A stretch of 64,000 nt of DNA from Nemania diffusa. Lineage: Eukaryota > Ascomycota > Sordariomycetes > Xylariales > Xylariaceae. The position numbers were made by a program, and so were the translations under genes. Numbering within the stretch: position 1 is the stretch's first letter; each line of letters starts with the position of its first letter. The stretch covers positions 4,278,001 to 4,342,000 of the forward strand of contig JBBPUQ010000005.1 of the NCBI GenBank assembly GCA_038501195.1, written 5' to 3'. The notes below the pieces were generated by a model, which ran no database searches, had not been told where the DNA came from, and saw only the letters and a program-made list of their open reading frames with translations. Positions 34,834 to 48,650 of the stretch are shown piece after piece.

Positions 34834-37800
34834 TCAATGCGTTCTCGTCAGGGAGGGCGATTGGGCGGCGCCTAGATAGTGGTAGTTGTTCGAGTAGGGT
34901 GCGGGAGCTACAGTACTTGTGGCGCTCGAAAAGCTCGAATTAGGTCCCATATCCATCTCATCAGTGAACCCCAATTCTTTTGCTAGGCTTTTTAGTATGT
35001 TCATATCCGTCCCGAGAGCACTGGATGGCTGAGCAAACGTCCCGAAGAATGCAATAGTTCGAGAAAAGAGACCGCTTAACATTTCCGGCGCGATGAAGCC
35101 GCGAAGAGTCTCGTTCTTGTAGCATGCCGCTAGAGTCAATAGATTTCCCCACTGACTGAAGACGTAGAAGTTAGTTGGAATAGGTAACACGGCACACGGA
35201 ATAGTCCTCAACTTACGCATGTGCTGTCCCGAAAATGTTGGTGATAATAATACGTTGGTTGCTATCTAAGCCATGAAATGCTCGGGTGCTCTCGATTAGT
35301 GCGCGTATTGCTAACCTCGCGTTGTCAATCGTATCGGGGTCATATTCTTTCCTCTTCTGATTGGTGCCCACAGAAGCCATCATGTCAGGCGGCGCATGTT
35401 CATTTGAGAAAATCGAAGGGGTCTGTGCCTCCCCGTCGAGGATATTTCTCAGAAATGGCCGATAGAGAATGACTTGAGAACCCCAATACTTGGCACGAAG
35501 CCGTGCACCAAGTATCTCATTGGGAAGAGGATCGTCGTCGTCCCACTCAAAAGTTTTAGGCACCCAATGATTCCTAGCGCTCTTTAAGACAGCCTGTATC
35601 GCCTGGATTTCATCAGCAACTGATTGATAATCTTGGCTATTGGCTTTCTCCCTCTCTGGGTCATATAACAGATTATGCACTCTGTTCAACTGTTTTCGAA
35701 GATACAGTTGCGCTAGATAGCTTGACGCCGCATCTGATTCTATCCCTTTATCAACTGCGAAGGCAGCACTTGGCCAAGGCATTTGTGATTCGTATGCTAG
35801 TATACCTGACTGCGGGAGTGGCAGCTCAGCCAATATGTCGCTACCGGAGGTTAGTTCAGCGATGGCCACTAATACCAACAGTCTACATACCTTTCCAGTT
35901 GTAGACACGTCCAAAAAGCGAAGGCTAGCTGGTTGTCTCTTCGGTTCTCTTTGCTACATTCAGTCATTTGCGAAAGGCGACCGAGGCTCCTTTCAAATCA
36001 ATATTAGCAAGAACGAAAAAGCGCTTAACGTGAGATGAAAACTTACGGTCGTAGCACGACTTGAAGTTTTCGACTAGCAGTAGAAATGTGCTCCCAGCTC
36101 TCTAATACACGGCCTAGCTGACCATGATACAACCCAGCAAGAATATGAACATAAACATGCTTTAGGCAGAAGCCACCGTATGCTCCACCCATGATATCAG
36201 ATGCAAGCGCGAAATACTCAAGTCCCGGAATTACATCGATGTTACGCTTGTGCGTTTGCGATACTCTGCTGAAAGGCAGACTTCCTTGTAAAGACGACCT
36301 ACGGCTCATCATTACGACTCGCTCGTTCTCTTTGGGGGAAGGTAAGCCAGGAGACTGAGCAGGGGGGAGCCGCCCCGGGGAGCCTTGGCTAGGAGACGCT
36401 AGGACACCGTTACGGACCAGCGGGGAACTGTTTGTCGGGTCGTCGGGTTCGTGGACGACGTCAGGCATCTTACCTTGGTGAAGACATATCTTGCCCAAAG
36501 CGAGGACGACAAGAACAAGGGCACTTTGCACGTTTCGGTAAGGACGTCCTGGCTTTCTGAACATCGTAACTGGACTCGGCTCGTCGTTGCCAGGGGATCG
36601 CTTACGCTTACTCCCTGTCTCAGGCACGGCTGGGGGCGGGTGTATGAAACCCGCGGAGAAGTTGCTTGTCCTGTTGCTTGGGGTGCTCGATGACTTGGGT
36701 ATCTGTTCGAGGAATACCTTGACCATAGCATCAAGTTCCTTAGGAATGAGAATGGGGTGCAAATTGAGGATGTTGTTCTTGAAGCTCGTCACGTATTTCC
36801 AGATTTTGTTATGGTCCCAATCAGGGTTGCCGTCTGTAGTCAAGACCCCTCCTCTGTAATCAACTCCTGGCCCGGGTGCCAGGCCTCCCACTTGACCCCA
36901 TAACTCGGGGCCAGGCGTCGGGCCAGCCACATCTGAAGCGTCCTCTCTGTCGGTCATGTTATAATCTTGCGGTGTGCCCTTATCGGAGGCTCGACTATCC
37001 AAATCAGGCCCTTCTCCCCTTCCAAAAAGGCGAAGCGCGCCTCTTTGTTGTTCTTGTCGAATGGGGTATTCATCTACGTGCCGAATTCTTTCGACCTCTA
37101 GAATACGATGAAGCATATTATGTATAGATGGCCACTTTAGCAATAGACTGGCGAGTGTCGTATGATTCGGGGGCATGGTAGGCTTCCCTGGGGGAACCAT
37201 AGGGCCAGGCTGGGCTTCGATGTCGTCACACTCCCCTTGCCGCACAATCTCCTGGGCCTCGTGTAAACTTAAGGTAGCCTCCATGGCGCTCATTTGCTCC
37301 GGTGTTGAGGCCTCAGTCGCCTCTTCCCCGGGCACGTCCCCGGTGTCCGAAACGGAGGACGGGTCAAGATTAGGCCGGTCATCCTCCTCAATGGACTCGA
37401 GTTTCATCTTCGCTGCTTCCGGATTGCTGTGCACCACCATATTCTCTAAATAAGCCATGCGAGATTCCACCTTGTCAAATTTTTTGTCGATTTTGGCGTT
37501 CAATGAAGTTATTTCATCTTTCACAAAAGTAAGCATCTCTAAGATATCTGCAGATACCTTATCCGGTCTGATCTCATTGTCAACATTCGTAAGTCGCCAG
37601 GTCCTCGTCAGTTCAACTTACTGCTTCGCGGGGGGGTCCCGGTATTTGCACTCGACATTCTTTTCACGGCAATTCTTACACGGCTTCGTCTCATCGCATT
37701 TAGCTTTCAATTGCCTACAATTATCACAGGCCTACACGATTCTTTCATTAGCGATTACCTCAAACATATTAGGCACGGGATTTGGGGCAAAGCCATACTT

Positions 37801-38506
37801 GCGACGCCCTCTGTGCTTTCCGTTTAGCGCTTGCATTTTGGATTTCTAGTGCAGGATAAATCTGGGGTGGTCCGTAGCCGTGAGGGGCGTCATAATGCGG
37901 TGGTGGCTGTGAGGCGGGAGGAGGATGGTAGCTTTGCGGCAGACCTGGGGGCCGGTACAGCGCCGGCGAATGCGGCATCGATGCTCCGTTGTCGAAGTTC
38001 ATGTGACGGCGTGGATCGTCAGGATGATGTTGGGAAGGATGCGGAGGACCGAGAGGTGTAGGAGGGAGGCCGTCGATGGGATGGCCAGTAGAGCTCGGAC
38101 GACGCAACTGAGACAGGGCGGGCTCTTCGCCAGCGTCGCGCTTCACCATAGGTTCCCGTGAGGGGTACGGTGGATAAGGCGGGTGGGCTGGAGAGGGAGG
38201 GAGCTGTCGAGGGGTGTCCTGGATCGGCGGGAAGAGCTCGTGCTCATGGTGGTGATGGCGGTGGTCGTCGAGGGGTTGGTGGTGAGCTGGCGGCAGAGGC
38301 GGCTCCGGCGGACGCGAGAACGAGGGCGCCGGCTGATACTGAGCCGGCGGTGGAGGATGGTGAGGACCTCCCGAGACGGGTGGATGGTGTGGAGGGTTCG
38401 GCTGCGGGAGAGATACCGCCTGGCCGTTCAAGTTATTCGACCATGAAGCGGGAGCAGGAGTCGTTAGACGTGGTCGCTTGTTCGGATGATGCGCGCCAGG
38501 TTCCAT
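34834..38506 (-). CDS. Zn2Cys6 fungal-specific transcription factor (~1,127 aa)
   Basis: Six exons: 38506-37799, 37731-37622, 37567-36047, 35989-35891, 35840-35217 and 35155-34834. Phases match throughout (0, 2, 2, 2, 2), introns are 50-67 nt, and the total is 3,384 nt. Residues 1-236 are Pro/His rich (MEPGAHHPNKRPRL start). The zinc cluster is split from the basic KRKAQRASQ by intron 1: Cys238, 241, 248, 254, 257 and 264, spacing CX2CX6CX5CX2CX6C. A linker and coiled coil follow (~274-305, DEITSLNAKIDKKFDKVE). The regulatory domain (PF04082-like) starts near ~629 (ALGKICLHQGKM) and includes DNQLAFAFWTCLQLESDILA and WGSQVILYRPFLR. It should bind DNA as a dimer in the nucleus; target genes are unknown. 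The 14-kb empty region upstream may hold a long promoter or leader. I do not recognise a named orthologue. Confidence 0.92.
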
Positions 38507-40334
38507 GCTTGGGGAAACTGGTGGTTATATCTGCGAGCACCGGTCCGGTCATGCGGCAGGCCAAAGACAGGAAGTCAACTCGACAACGACGTAACTCTGA
38601 TCAGGGGAGAAGGTGGCCATGGAAAGAAAAAGAGGACCCAGAAAACACGAGTGAGGATCCCCAGCGGGCAGGCAGAGCAACCAGACCAAACTAGACCAAA
38701 GCAGAGCAGAGCAATGGGCCTCTCCTCGGGTTGGGTTTGGGAGGTGGAGGTTGTGACTTGCGTGATGCCCACTGCGGGAAAGCAGGGACTGGACGAGTAC
38801 GGGAGGATGTCTGGGTAGTACGTCGTCGTCGTACGTTGGAGGTAGCAATAAATACGTAGTAGTATGTATGTAGTGGAGGTAGCGCAGGTGTAGGTAGGAG
38901 GTAGGTATGTAGTGTAGGTAGGTAGTGTATGTACTCTCGAGTGTTGCTTGATCCCAGACGACGGACGGAGACGGACAGAGACGGAAAAGTCGACGATGCT
39001 GCTGCTGAGCTCCCAACGTCCAATGTCCAATGTCACTCCGCGCTCGCGTTACGTACCTACGTACAGCAGGCAGCTAGCCTAGGTAGCTTAGCTAGCTGTC
39101 GAGTCCCCTGCTGACCGAAAGCGCTCTGTGGCACTGGGGCTCTGGAGACTCCTGGCACTGTATCTGTATCGGTATCGTGGAGAGCCTGTGCGAGGTATCA
39201 AAGTATACCAGAGCTACCGGCTATCGTGCTATTGGGCGAGGCAGAACCCTACTAGACGATATGTACCATAATAGTGCCCAAGCCGAAGGTGTAGAGATCA
39301 GCAAGCGCGCAGTTGGGCAGGGACAGGAGCACGAGAATCTCGGCGGTCGACTGGGATGATGGGAGCTTGTGGTGTAGGTTGGAGGCAGTGGGTAGTATCG
39401 TCTATCTAGATTCTACAGAGTACTATCAGGTACTACTGTATCTGATCTGGACGAGACCTCGGGAGACTGACTGCTTGAGGCTATGCCAAGCTGGAATAGT
39501 GCGTGTACTGAGTATGGATGGTGTAGCACCTGTCAAACCGGAGCCAGCGAGAGCAGTTAGAAGATGCGGTGGACTAGACTAGTATTCCGGCGAGAGGGAA
39601 AAAAAAAAAGGTATGGAAGTGCTGTTAGTGAATGAAGAAGATCTACGCAACGACGCAACGCAACGCAAAGCAACGACACGAGCGACAGCAATACCCAGTA
39701 CCTCCGGTATGTACATACTTACCTACACTACCAGCATGGCCCATGATGGTACACTGCTGTAGGTAGCCCCATCGTGCTCCAAGGAATCCCAACGGGGGTG
39801 GACTCTCCATGGTGCATCGCCATTGGTCTGGTCCAACCTTGACCCTAGGTCCTGGGATTGATCGGTGATGAGGATGTAGTAGTGTAGGTCTTGTGTGCGG
39901 GTATGTAGCGTAGAGGAGATGGATAGTGTCAGTAAGTAAGTAGGTGTAGTGTGTAGTGTAAGTAGGTACAATACACTACAGACGTGTACTTTACTTGAGC
40001 AAAGTGACAGGGGCCATCACGACATGGATTGTAGCTATGTCCATACGCAGTGCTAGTGCAAAGTAGTTACGTACTGTGTACGTATACTGTAGATAGGATA
40101 GGGTAGCAAGGAAGTGTATCTAATCGGCCTGTTCTACTGTACCCACGCAGTAGTCATAGTGCAGCTACTCAGTACTGTACATATCTACAGACAAGGATGG
40201 CTTGGGGGGGCAGGGGGCAGGGATGACCGGTCAAGCGTGGCGTGGGAGGGAGGGGTCGATGGCCACGGCCATGCCATCGGTACACATACCTATATGTGCT
40301 GTACCACCGCTACGAAAAAAAGGAAAGGTACATT

Positions 40335-40376
40335 TACACACACACACATACACAGCACACATACACAGCACACATA
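40335..40376. repeat. AC-rich microsatellite with ACACATACACAGC units
   Basis: An AC run continues into repeats of CACATACACAG, intergenic. Confidence 0.8.
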
Positions 40377-42605
40377 CTCGCATTTGCTAAGACGAGGAGA
40401 GTTTCGTGGTATGACAGGATACATATTCATCCCCATACTACACTACATACTACTTGGTCGGTACATAGTGCATTTCCATAGAATAGCTCTATGTAGTCAC
40501 GCTTATTCATGCTAGGCATCGATTAATATATACATCGATATTATATTGGTAAAGAGAACTCGACGTAAATAACGTGAACTACCTGGTGCTCATCTGTATG
40601 TAAGTTCTCTCCCGCCCCGTCTTGCATACCACATACATACTTAGCCGTCATATGTAAGTAAGTTCGGCAAGAGGAAACGGCAAGATACATATGCCCTATC
40701 ATCGCTTCTTACTCGCTGCTTTTTGCAAGTTGGATGAGAGGCGGTGAGTCGACGTTAAGTAGGATGGGAACAAAGGTGACCGAGAGTAAAGGTGACTGAC
40801 TGACCACAGCCTCTCGGCCTTCGGTACGGAGATAGACATACCCCCTCAGCAAGTAGGTACCTACATATCTACACTACACATCTACATACTTACTTGCCTA
40901 CTTACATCATACTGGCTCGGATAGTAGGTATGGATGTGGTTTGGACGTTGGTGGTCAGCACCGGGAAGCTGGTAGAACCGTACATATTCGTACATACACT
41001 AGATAAGTACAAGGCAGTCCAGTCCCTATCTACTTATACGCAGCGAGTAGCGAGGTGGAATAGGTATGTATATGCGCCCCTGCTAGAGGAAATCCCTCTT
41101 CATGATAGGTCAATACAAGTTAGATGCAACATACTTTACTACAGGACCGTACTATCCTAGATAAGTATCATACTGCTTGCGAGCGTGGTGGTGCTAATGG
41201 AGCTCTGATGCGGGAGCTGTCAGGGACCTAATTACAGCTAACATGGGTTTACTTATGAAGAATGTTATCTATCCAGCGCCCCTTGTTCTTCCAATGTTTT
41301 ATGCGGATTTTACTTATAGTATTCCTAAGTAGTGGGTTTAAAGCCCTGCATTCGACATTCGTGTTCATTAGGCGTTAAGTTTGATCTATACAATTATTCG
41401 TTGGAGGTCCCTTATTTGTATTGTGATACCACATCGCACCAGAGCTGCCCTGGCGACAACTGCCCTGGCCCTAGGCCATAGCTAGGTGGGTATCTGCCAG
41501 GGGGTTTTGGTCCCCTGCTTACGCTATGTTATGCAAGAATAGAGTATCTAAATGAACGCGATGATACGCACAGATCAATACAGTATTACCCGCACGGGAT
41601 TATTACCTTATCCCAAGTTATATCCAATATTTTTTGACTACAATCAGGTCCTGTCTCATCCTGCCGCTGATCTACAGCAGATTACCTAGGGTATAGTGCA
41701 TCTTCATTATGAATAAGCGCCCTTCGGCATACCGTAAACATACATATACCACAGCGTAAAGAATGCCAACAAAGACCCGAAATAAGCGAAAGTAGCAACA
41801 CAAGACCCGACGTCAGCTCTCGTGGAATGACCTAGAATGTGATTGGAAGGCAATAACATAAATAAGTGCACATAGTCTGTTAGGCATTCTACTACGTATG
41901 TAGGTTAGGTATTACCAATTATCGTTGAAGGGGGAGGAGATTTGACCGACCCAGTTCTTTAGTGTACACTACATGGTGGGCTGCTGAAGATAAAGACTTG
42001 AATATGGTAAGGATTTGCAATATTCTGGGTTTTGGACGAGGCTAGAACAACGGTCTTGCGCGGCACTTATACACTTATACATGCTAAAAAATATGCGTTG
42101 CAACTGTAGCTTGTCTGGTACGGTAGGTAGTAGTTGTACCTAGGGTCCTACTGCGTAGCAGTGTAAGTAGCAGTGTAGCAGTGTGGCAGTTAGTGGGGTG
42201 GGGGATCTGACATCTGGAGTTCTGCGGAGCCCGTCCATCGTCTCTGTCCATGGTACACCACTGGAACTAGCTGTGTCATCAAGTAAGTGCGCATACGGCA
42301 GTGGAGGCAAGTAACGTCCATACAGCAACGGCCGCGAATCATAAGTGGTGGCATGTGCCGTACACCGGTCGGTTTAGCAGCATCCAGCATGTCGTGTCGT
42401 CAAGATAGCTTCCTAGCACGGGCAAGAGTCGACAGGCGACGACAGGCAAAGAGATAGAGGCGGTGGCGGAGAGAGGAGAGGCGAGGCGAGGCGAGCAGGT
42501 CACGCTTGGTGTCCCGCTTCTCCCACCACCAGTTGGAGGTGGGCATTTCTCCAACTTGATTGATTGATATGACGAGGTCCATTCGCTGCTGCTGCCTTTC
42601 ACCAC

Positions 42606-42671
42606 TGGTTGGTCTCTGGTAGGTCTTTGGTAGGTCTCTGGCCGGTTGCTGGTTGGTCGCTGGCTGGTCGA
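42606..42671. repeat. 11-bp minisatellite, six units
   Basis: Six consecutive 11-bp units of the form TGGTWGGTCTC with TGGCCGGTTGC, TGGTTGGTCGC and TGGCTGGTCGA variants. On the - strand an open frame turns it into Pro/Thr/Arg/Asp-rich words (TYQRPTRDQ-like), which is a by-product of the repeat. Confidence 0.85.
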
Positions 42672-43375
42672 TGCGGATGCCCGCTTGCACCAGCAAATTG
42701 GCTGGAGTGGTAGGTCTACTGCAACCCCAAGTTCATACAACATCAGGCCACTTACATGACCCAAAACATGAGGCATCGAAGGCACCGACCAGGAGCGAAT
42801 TCGTTGTCCACTAAATAATGCCAATTATGTAGGCCAAGAAGAGCGATACCCAGCTTCAGCTGAGTGCTTTCCAGTAGGTATACTCACACAGCGCTACCAT
42901 GTACTTACACCACAGCGGGTAGAACCATACACGACCAGGTATACTATGAACCTCCCCTACCCTTTCTCCTCCCCACACGTATTTCGTTGGTTAGAAAACC
43001 AAGTTCTGCTTCAAAAATACATTTTCAAGGTCGAAGAATTGGAATGCTACCTCGGGCGGAAAGATGTCTCCGAATGCTGGCTATCTAATCTCATGTTGTA
43101 ATGCGATAGGGAGTTCTATGTGTAAGTAGGTAAGTAGGTATGTAACACACGAGCCAGGTATAGAAAAAGAAACCTCGTCGCTCACAAGCATAGTATTTTG
43201 TAAAAAGCATACTCGCTAGATAACATAGTCGTACAACAAACGCCAAAAGCACGAATTGTAAAAAAGGTATGCGAAACGTGCAGCCAAGCCTCGCCGGGTC
43301 CTCGAAACCTTCAACGGGAACTACCCAGGTAGTTCAAGCAGCAGCAGCAGCAGTAAGTACGCATACGCATAGGTG

Positions 43376-43405
43376 TTTCTTTTCTTTTCTTTTCTTTTCT
43401 TTTTT
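43376..43405. repeat. (TTTTC)n microsatellite
   Basis: Five to six TTTTC pentamers in an intergenic position. A poly-A run follows at about 43650-43665. Confidence 0.85.
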
Positions 43406-46400
43406 GGTAGGTAGATATCGCAATTCGCGCCAAGGCCTATATGCCTGGGAATAAGATGCGATTGACCACGTCTCGCAGGCAATACCGATAACCAACTAAT
43501 AGGAGAGTGCCTAAGGTGCAGGGAAACTCCATGTATGTATGCAATTCATACTAGGGAAACCAGCATCAGGGATCAATAACGTTGTCGGAAATAAGAAGGA
43601 AAAATTGTTGTCGACAACGGCTTGGCCAACGACGAAAAAGACGGAGAAACAAAAAAAAAAAAAAACACAAAAACCGCCTTGGCCAACGAGATTTGCAGTT
43701 TGTCGCAAAATGGAGTTCTCTGCACGTTCGGATAAGAGTTAGAGCGACGACGTTTAGCGTGTTCGCGTTCGCGTCTGCTCTCCACCACCTACCCATTCGT
43801 GTCGTGTCAATGCTCAACGTTTTCAGGGTACGTCAGTGCATATTTGAGAATTGGCAATGTCGGCCTCCATAATCGCATTTACTGTGGTAAATCCTCCAGG
43901 ATTCAGCCCAATCCGACGTTGCACATTCAGGGCTGGCTGTTGCGGGGGATAACGCCATCATCCTTACGCTCACCATGGCATACCTGCTCACCATAATTTC
44001 CACGAGCTCAAGTCATACACACATACCTACTTACATACAGTGCCGTACTGCCCACATGTTTTTAGATATCTCCAGCACGGGCTACGACAAGCAACGTCGC
44101 ACCAACCCCGGATGGAAGGCCTCGTCGCTCGTTCGCTCTGCAACCTGGGGCTTCACATACGGGACTTAGCGAGCTACTTGAACTAACTGCCGCAACCAGC
44201 GACCTGCAGAAGTAAGATTGACGAGTACGTCAGACCAGTTGTCACAGATCTCTCGGAAAATCTGCATCAGGTGAATAAGCACGTCAAAGTATGGTCACGC
44301 ATCCATGCAGCCCTGTCAACTTACGCTATTGATACGGTGCCATGTTTCACGGCCATACATCATCATTCACTTCCTTTTGCTATGAATAACAGCTGAGCTG
44401 CGCGCAAGGTACGGGCAATACAGCTATAGCACTATACAAGACGGTCAGTACCTATACTTGTACATACACACCTTAATACTACACTGCCTAGTGTAGTGTA
44501 GTGTGGTGTAGGTACGCACCAATGGTCCATAAGCCGCCTTCCCACGCGAGAAGGGTTTCCCAGACGGGCACTACGGGCGGCTGTCAAATTTTAAACAACC
44601 TAGTCTGCATGCTCTGGCGACCACGTGAATCAACTTAATCCGGAGCATATGTGTAGGGTAGCAAGATTATTTCTTTTTTATCCCCGCTTGGCGCATCTCC
44701 TTTGGACCAAACGGGATATCTCTTCATTAGCAATGAGGGGAATCGTTCGATGATTTACCCAGTACCGGTAATTCATTATCCCTTCCTATATGTACACTAC
44801 TGTACAAACCTTGCTACTTAGTGGGCTTCAATAATATATACGATCTATTGTATTATGTAATTTGTACGCTTTCCCAGCATTATGATTTACATAGATACAT
44901 TTATTTAATTCATTCATTCATTCATTCATGCCCGTTGTGTGAGATCAAATATACATAAGCAAATGTACTGCATACTAAGTACAGCAACTTCATATATGTT
45001 TATATATAAGTACGTAGAAACCGCATATCGCATCTCACACCCAACCCAGCTCCACCCCTAGCTTGTCTTCATATAATACAACTATACTAACTAGCTATTT
45101 AGCTCTATACGTAGTCATAGCTCTTCCCTAACTATAACTTTCGCTGTAGTTGTCGTTTTAAGTTTCAAGTAGAAAACGTGGTTTCACACTTACACGTATT
45201 TACATACGATCTGCCCCTTAAAAACTGGGTTAGCACTTTGAAAGGGTGCAATACGTAGCAGATATATTCCCCAGATCTGATAAGCACATTACCTTCATTG
45301 GTCTACCAATCGTATTAAGAATACCTCCAACACATACCTACTATCACGATCTCATACATAGTACATACGTCCCAAATAGACGATGTCATTCCTACCTACA
45401 CGAGCATACAGTAAGAGCGAACAAAGACCGAGCAGAATACGTACGCTATACTAGCATATACCACCATACCAAATAGTATTCAGGACAATTCTCTAGTGCC
45501 TGGGCAGTATATGGCGCATTTGTTTTTGGGAGTCGAGCTGATTGGCGGCAAGAAGCAAACATACCCTAGGTCTGCCGAATAGCCGACGTGATCATGTACC
45601 GAGACGGTATCACGTTAGTGTCTGTACTTATGTATAGATCTTCTGCCAGCACTTACAACACGTAGCTAAATAAATACACTAGCTACATTGAGCCCGTTCA
45701 ATATAAAACGCTCGCTTACGGAATAGGGAAAGCGAGTCATGTCGTCAGGGTCTTGCAGAGAATCTTGACTCTTCTGGAGCATTCAGAGGCCTCGCTCATT
45801 TTATGCCCTGCCAGCAGCCATATCCTTGCAACTAATAGTACTGTATAGACTATATAGTACTGTATACCTAGCGTACTACATATATAGAGTGGACTTAATC
45901 ATCATTTCTTTTAATAAACACTCCAGAATCATGTTGTACACTGTGTTAATTACAATTACAACTACTAGATAATTGATTGACGATTTCGTCCCTTAGGTAT
46001 TGTAGCACCTGGTACTTGAACAACTTGAGAAATAATCGAGCAGTGATCATCGCAACGTAGTGTAGCCAGGGCGTAGTGTAAGGCGACTTATGACAACCCA
46101 ACGACCCTTTCTTAAGGGCGATCCCGAGCCCAATCCCTTGTCTGTCTCAGGGGTTTCTCCAATGATCACCCATTTTACGACCCAAGAGAATGGAAGCTCT
46201 ACATGACAGGCTTTGGTACACTAGGTACTTGTTGATTTAGAATTCACTAGCGGGACTATCAAACGCTAAGAGCGCGAAACCCACTGTTGTACAGAATGTA
46301 GGTACCTTGGGAGAGGTAACTTGGAACAAGTCGACGATGCAACTATACCTACATACATATGCGTAGGTACTCTTATATCCAGTTTCGACTGCATATTCGA

Positions 46401-48076
46401 CCCTGCTGTTTCAAAGAGACTAAATACTTAGTCTTTCATACTACCTACCTATGTATGATGCCTACCTTAATATATTCAAGTGTTCTCATCAAGTTTACCC
46501 GTTTCTCGAACTACTTACCCCAACGCTACTCGCCGCCTTGGAGTAGGTAAGTTTAGAACATCGACGTGTTCCAAGCAAACATCCCCGCCACCAAGCTAGG
46601 TAGTTATAAGATATCGCATTAAGGTACCGACTTTATAATAGCGCAGTCCGAGCCCATTCCACATGACAGATGCTGCACGATATCAAGTCTTCCCTGTTGA
46701 TACTTGTTACACATTTGAAACAACTATGAATATTAGTCATTCACTCACACATTACATCATACATAATATTGAAGAAGACGATCTTAGATCGCCGACCTGA
46801 TAGATCACATACCTACCTAATTGTAAGGGTACTACCCATACAATTCGGGCTGTGTTCGGGGAAACGGACCTCTCAGACGATCACGTTTGATCATAGCCCC
46901 GTGGTCAGCCTCGATATCTCGATAACCATCTCACTTGCTCCTGTGGATGTCTCGTCTGAGCCTTAGCCTCAGCCAGTATGGAAGAGAAGAAACAAGTGCC
47001 AAGACGTTCTGTTTAGTTTTATGTCACACAACCCATGCAAACCCCCCCAAGAGACCGCAAGGTCAGGAAAAAGCCACAATGAAAAAGCCGTACGCGAGCG
47101 GGAGACAGAACAGCTCCCGGCAATATCGACGCCATGGCTGAAGAACATTGCACCGTGCTTATTGGGTACGCGGGCACGCACGGATGGGGTTCGGGCATGC
47201 GGGAGCGTACGGAGTCACACCAGTCGCACAAACACATGGCTGATGGCTGGCTGGCTGTCTCTACGCAGCATGTAAGTAGAGAGAATCTGAGTCAGCGATT
47301 CGCGAGCCCCAGTTTGGCTGATGCGATGCATTACATCTACCTACTTACATCCAAGTAGTATCTACAGTAACGTAGATGCAGGATAAATACACTAGTACAC
47401 CGTCTACTTACACTTCACTGCAACAACACCACTTCCACGTATCTTCAGTAGGTATTGTACAAATACTATGCGTACCTATGTAATGTAGATGATGTTCGCT
47501 TCCCCCACCGTCTGTGCGGTACGCGCGTGCAGACGCGCTCCTGCGGCTCATGTTTCAATAATCAATAATCAATCACCAACAGTTTTCAAACATCCAGTAT
47601 CATTACTACCCTATCATCGCTAACTCATTCCCATACTATACCATCTTATGCCATAGCATCCAATCCCGAATCTCGGTTCGACGCAGTATGGCTGCCTTCT
47701 GGGAAGAATAGACAAGCGCGTGCCGTTTTGTCGTCATGTGTCCGCAGCATGCTAACACCCATACCATACCTAGTCTACCTAGGTAGGTCGGCGGCCAGCT
47801 GCAGCGCTGCTTTGCTTGTTGAGGGAGGAGGTTTGTATGTAAGACGTGCGTGACAGTACTGTGGGGAATATACTACTACCTATTTTCCCTCCCCTTCACC
47901 GTAGCAGTTTGCAGAGACTTGATCCAGAACAATTCGAAAACCGGTTCTGTCGTCGTGTAAGCCCTGGCACAGATTTCAGGCGAGAGAGCTAGATTGGACG
48001 GAGAACCTAGCAAAAAATGCAATTGTTCGAACGGATGATTTTTGCCCGTTATTCGTCATCCCACTTCGGTCTCACC

Positions 48077-48196
48077 ATACACACACTTACACACACACAC
48101 ACATCTACACACAAATATTATGTACACACACACACACACACATACAAGTACATACGCACATATCCACACACACACACTCACACTCACATACACACT
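48077..48196. repeat. Compound AC microsatellite
   Basis: Several (AC)n blocks separated by TAC, ATCT and TACAAGTACATACG spacers extend over about 120 bp. Confidence 0.85.
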
Positions 48197-48632
48197 CTTG
48201 GCGGAAAAATAGAAAGGGCGGGTGTTCGTTGTTCGGTTGTATCCCGACTACGGCTAATTTAGCCGGCAACGGGAAAGCAACCACATACACGAATGAGACG
48301 GTGATACCTAGAATAGCTATCTATCTAGAACCAGGCCAGGCCAGTAACCAGGCGTACGGGTTCGGCCGGGGGTGGCGTCCTGTTGGAGAACGGCCCCCAA
48401 ACCCAAGCTCTCCTTCCTCCCTTCTCCCTCGGCTGGGCATGTAATGTACATAGTATGTATGTAAGTCTACTAGTTAGCGAGCGCCTGACCAATTTGTCAA
48501 CCGCAGGCGAGCTGAGATTGGCTCAATCCGGCCCATCTTACGGTCCGCTGATGCTGACCACTGGGCGCGTCCCGTGATCGCGGCGCCGTTGGGAAGAGGG
48601 GTCTCTGAGACAGAAAATCTTTCCGAAATACT

Positions 48633-48650
48633 GCGCGCGCGCGCGCGCGC
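48633..48650. repeat. (GC)9 dinucleotide run
   Basis: Nine GC dinucleotides, an uncommon microsatellite class with Z-DNA potential. Confidence 0.9.

Noticed and set aside
37925..38694. + strand frames up to 178 codons
   Set aside because: Mostly antisense to the Pro/His-rich first exon of the Zn2Cys6 gene; no domain features.
42339..42824. 161-codon - strand ORF with TYQRPTRDQ-like repeats
   Set aside because: The repeats are a translation of the 11-bp minisatellite; no start context or family support.
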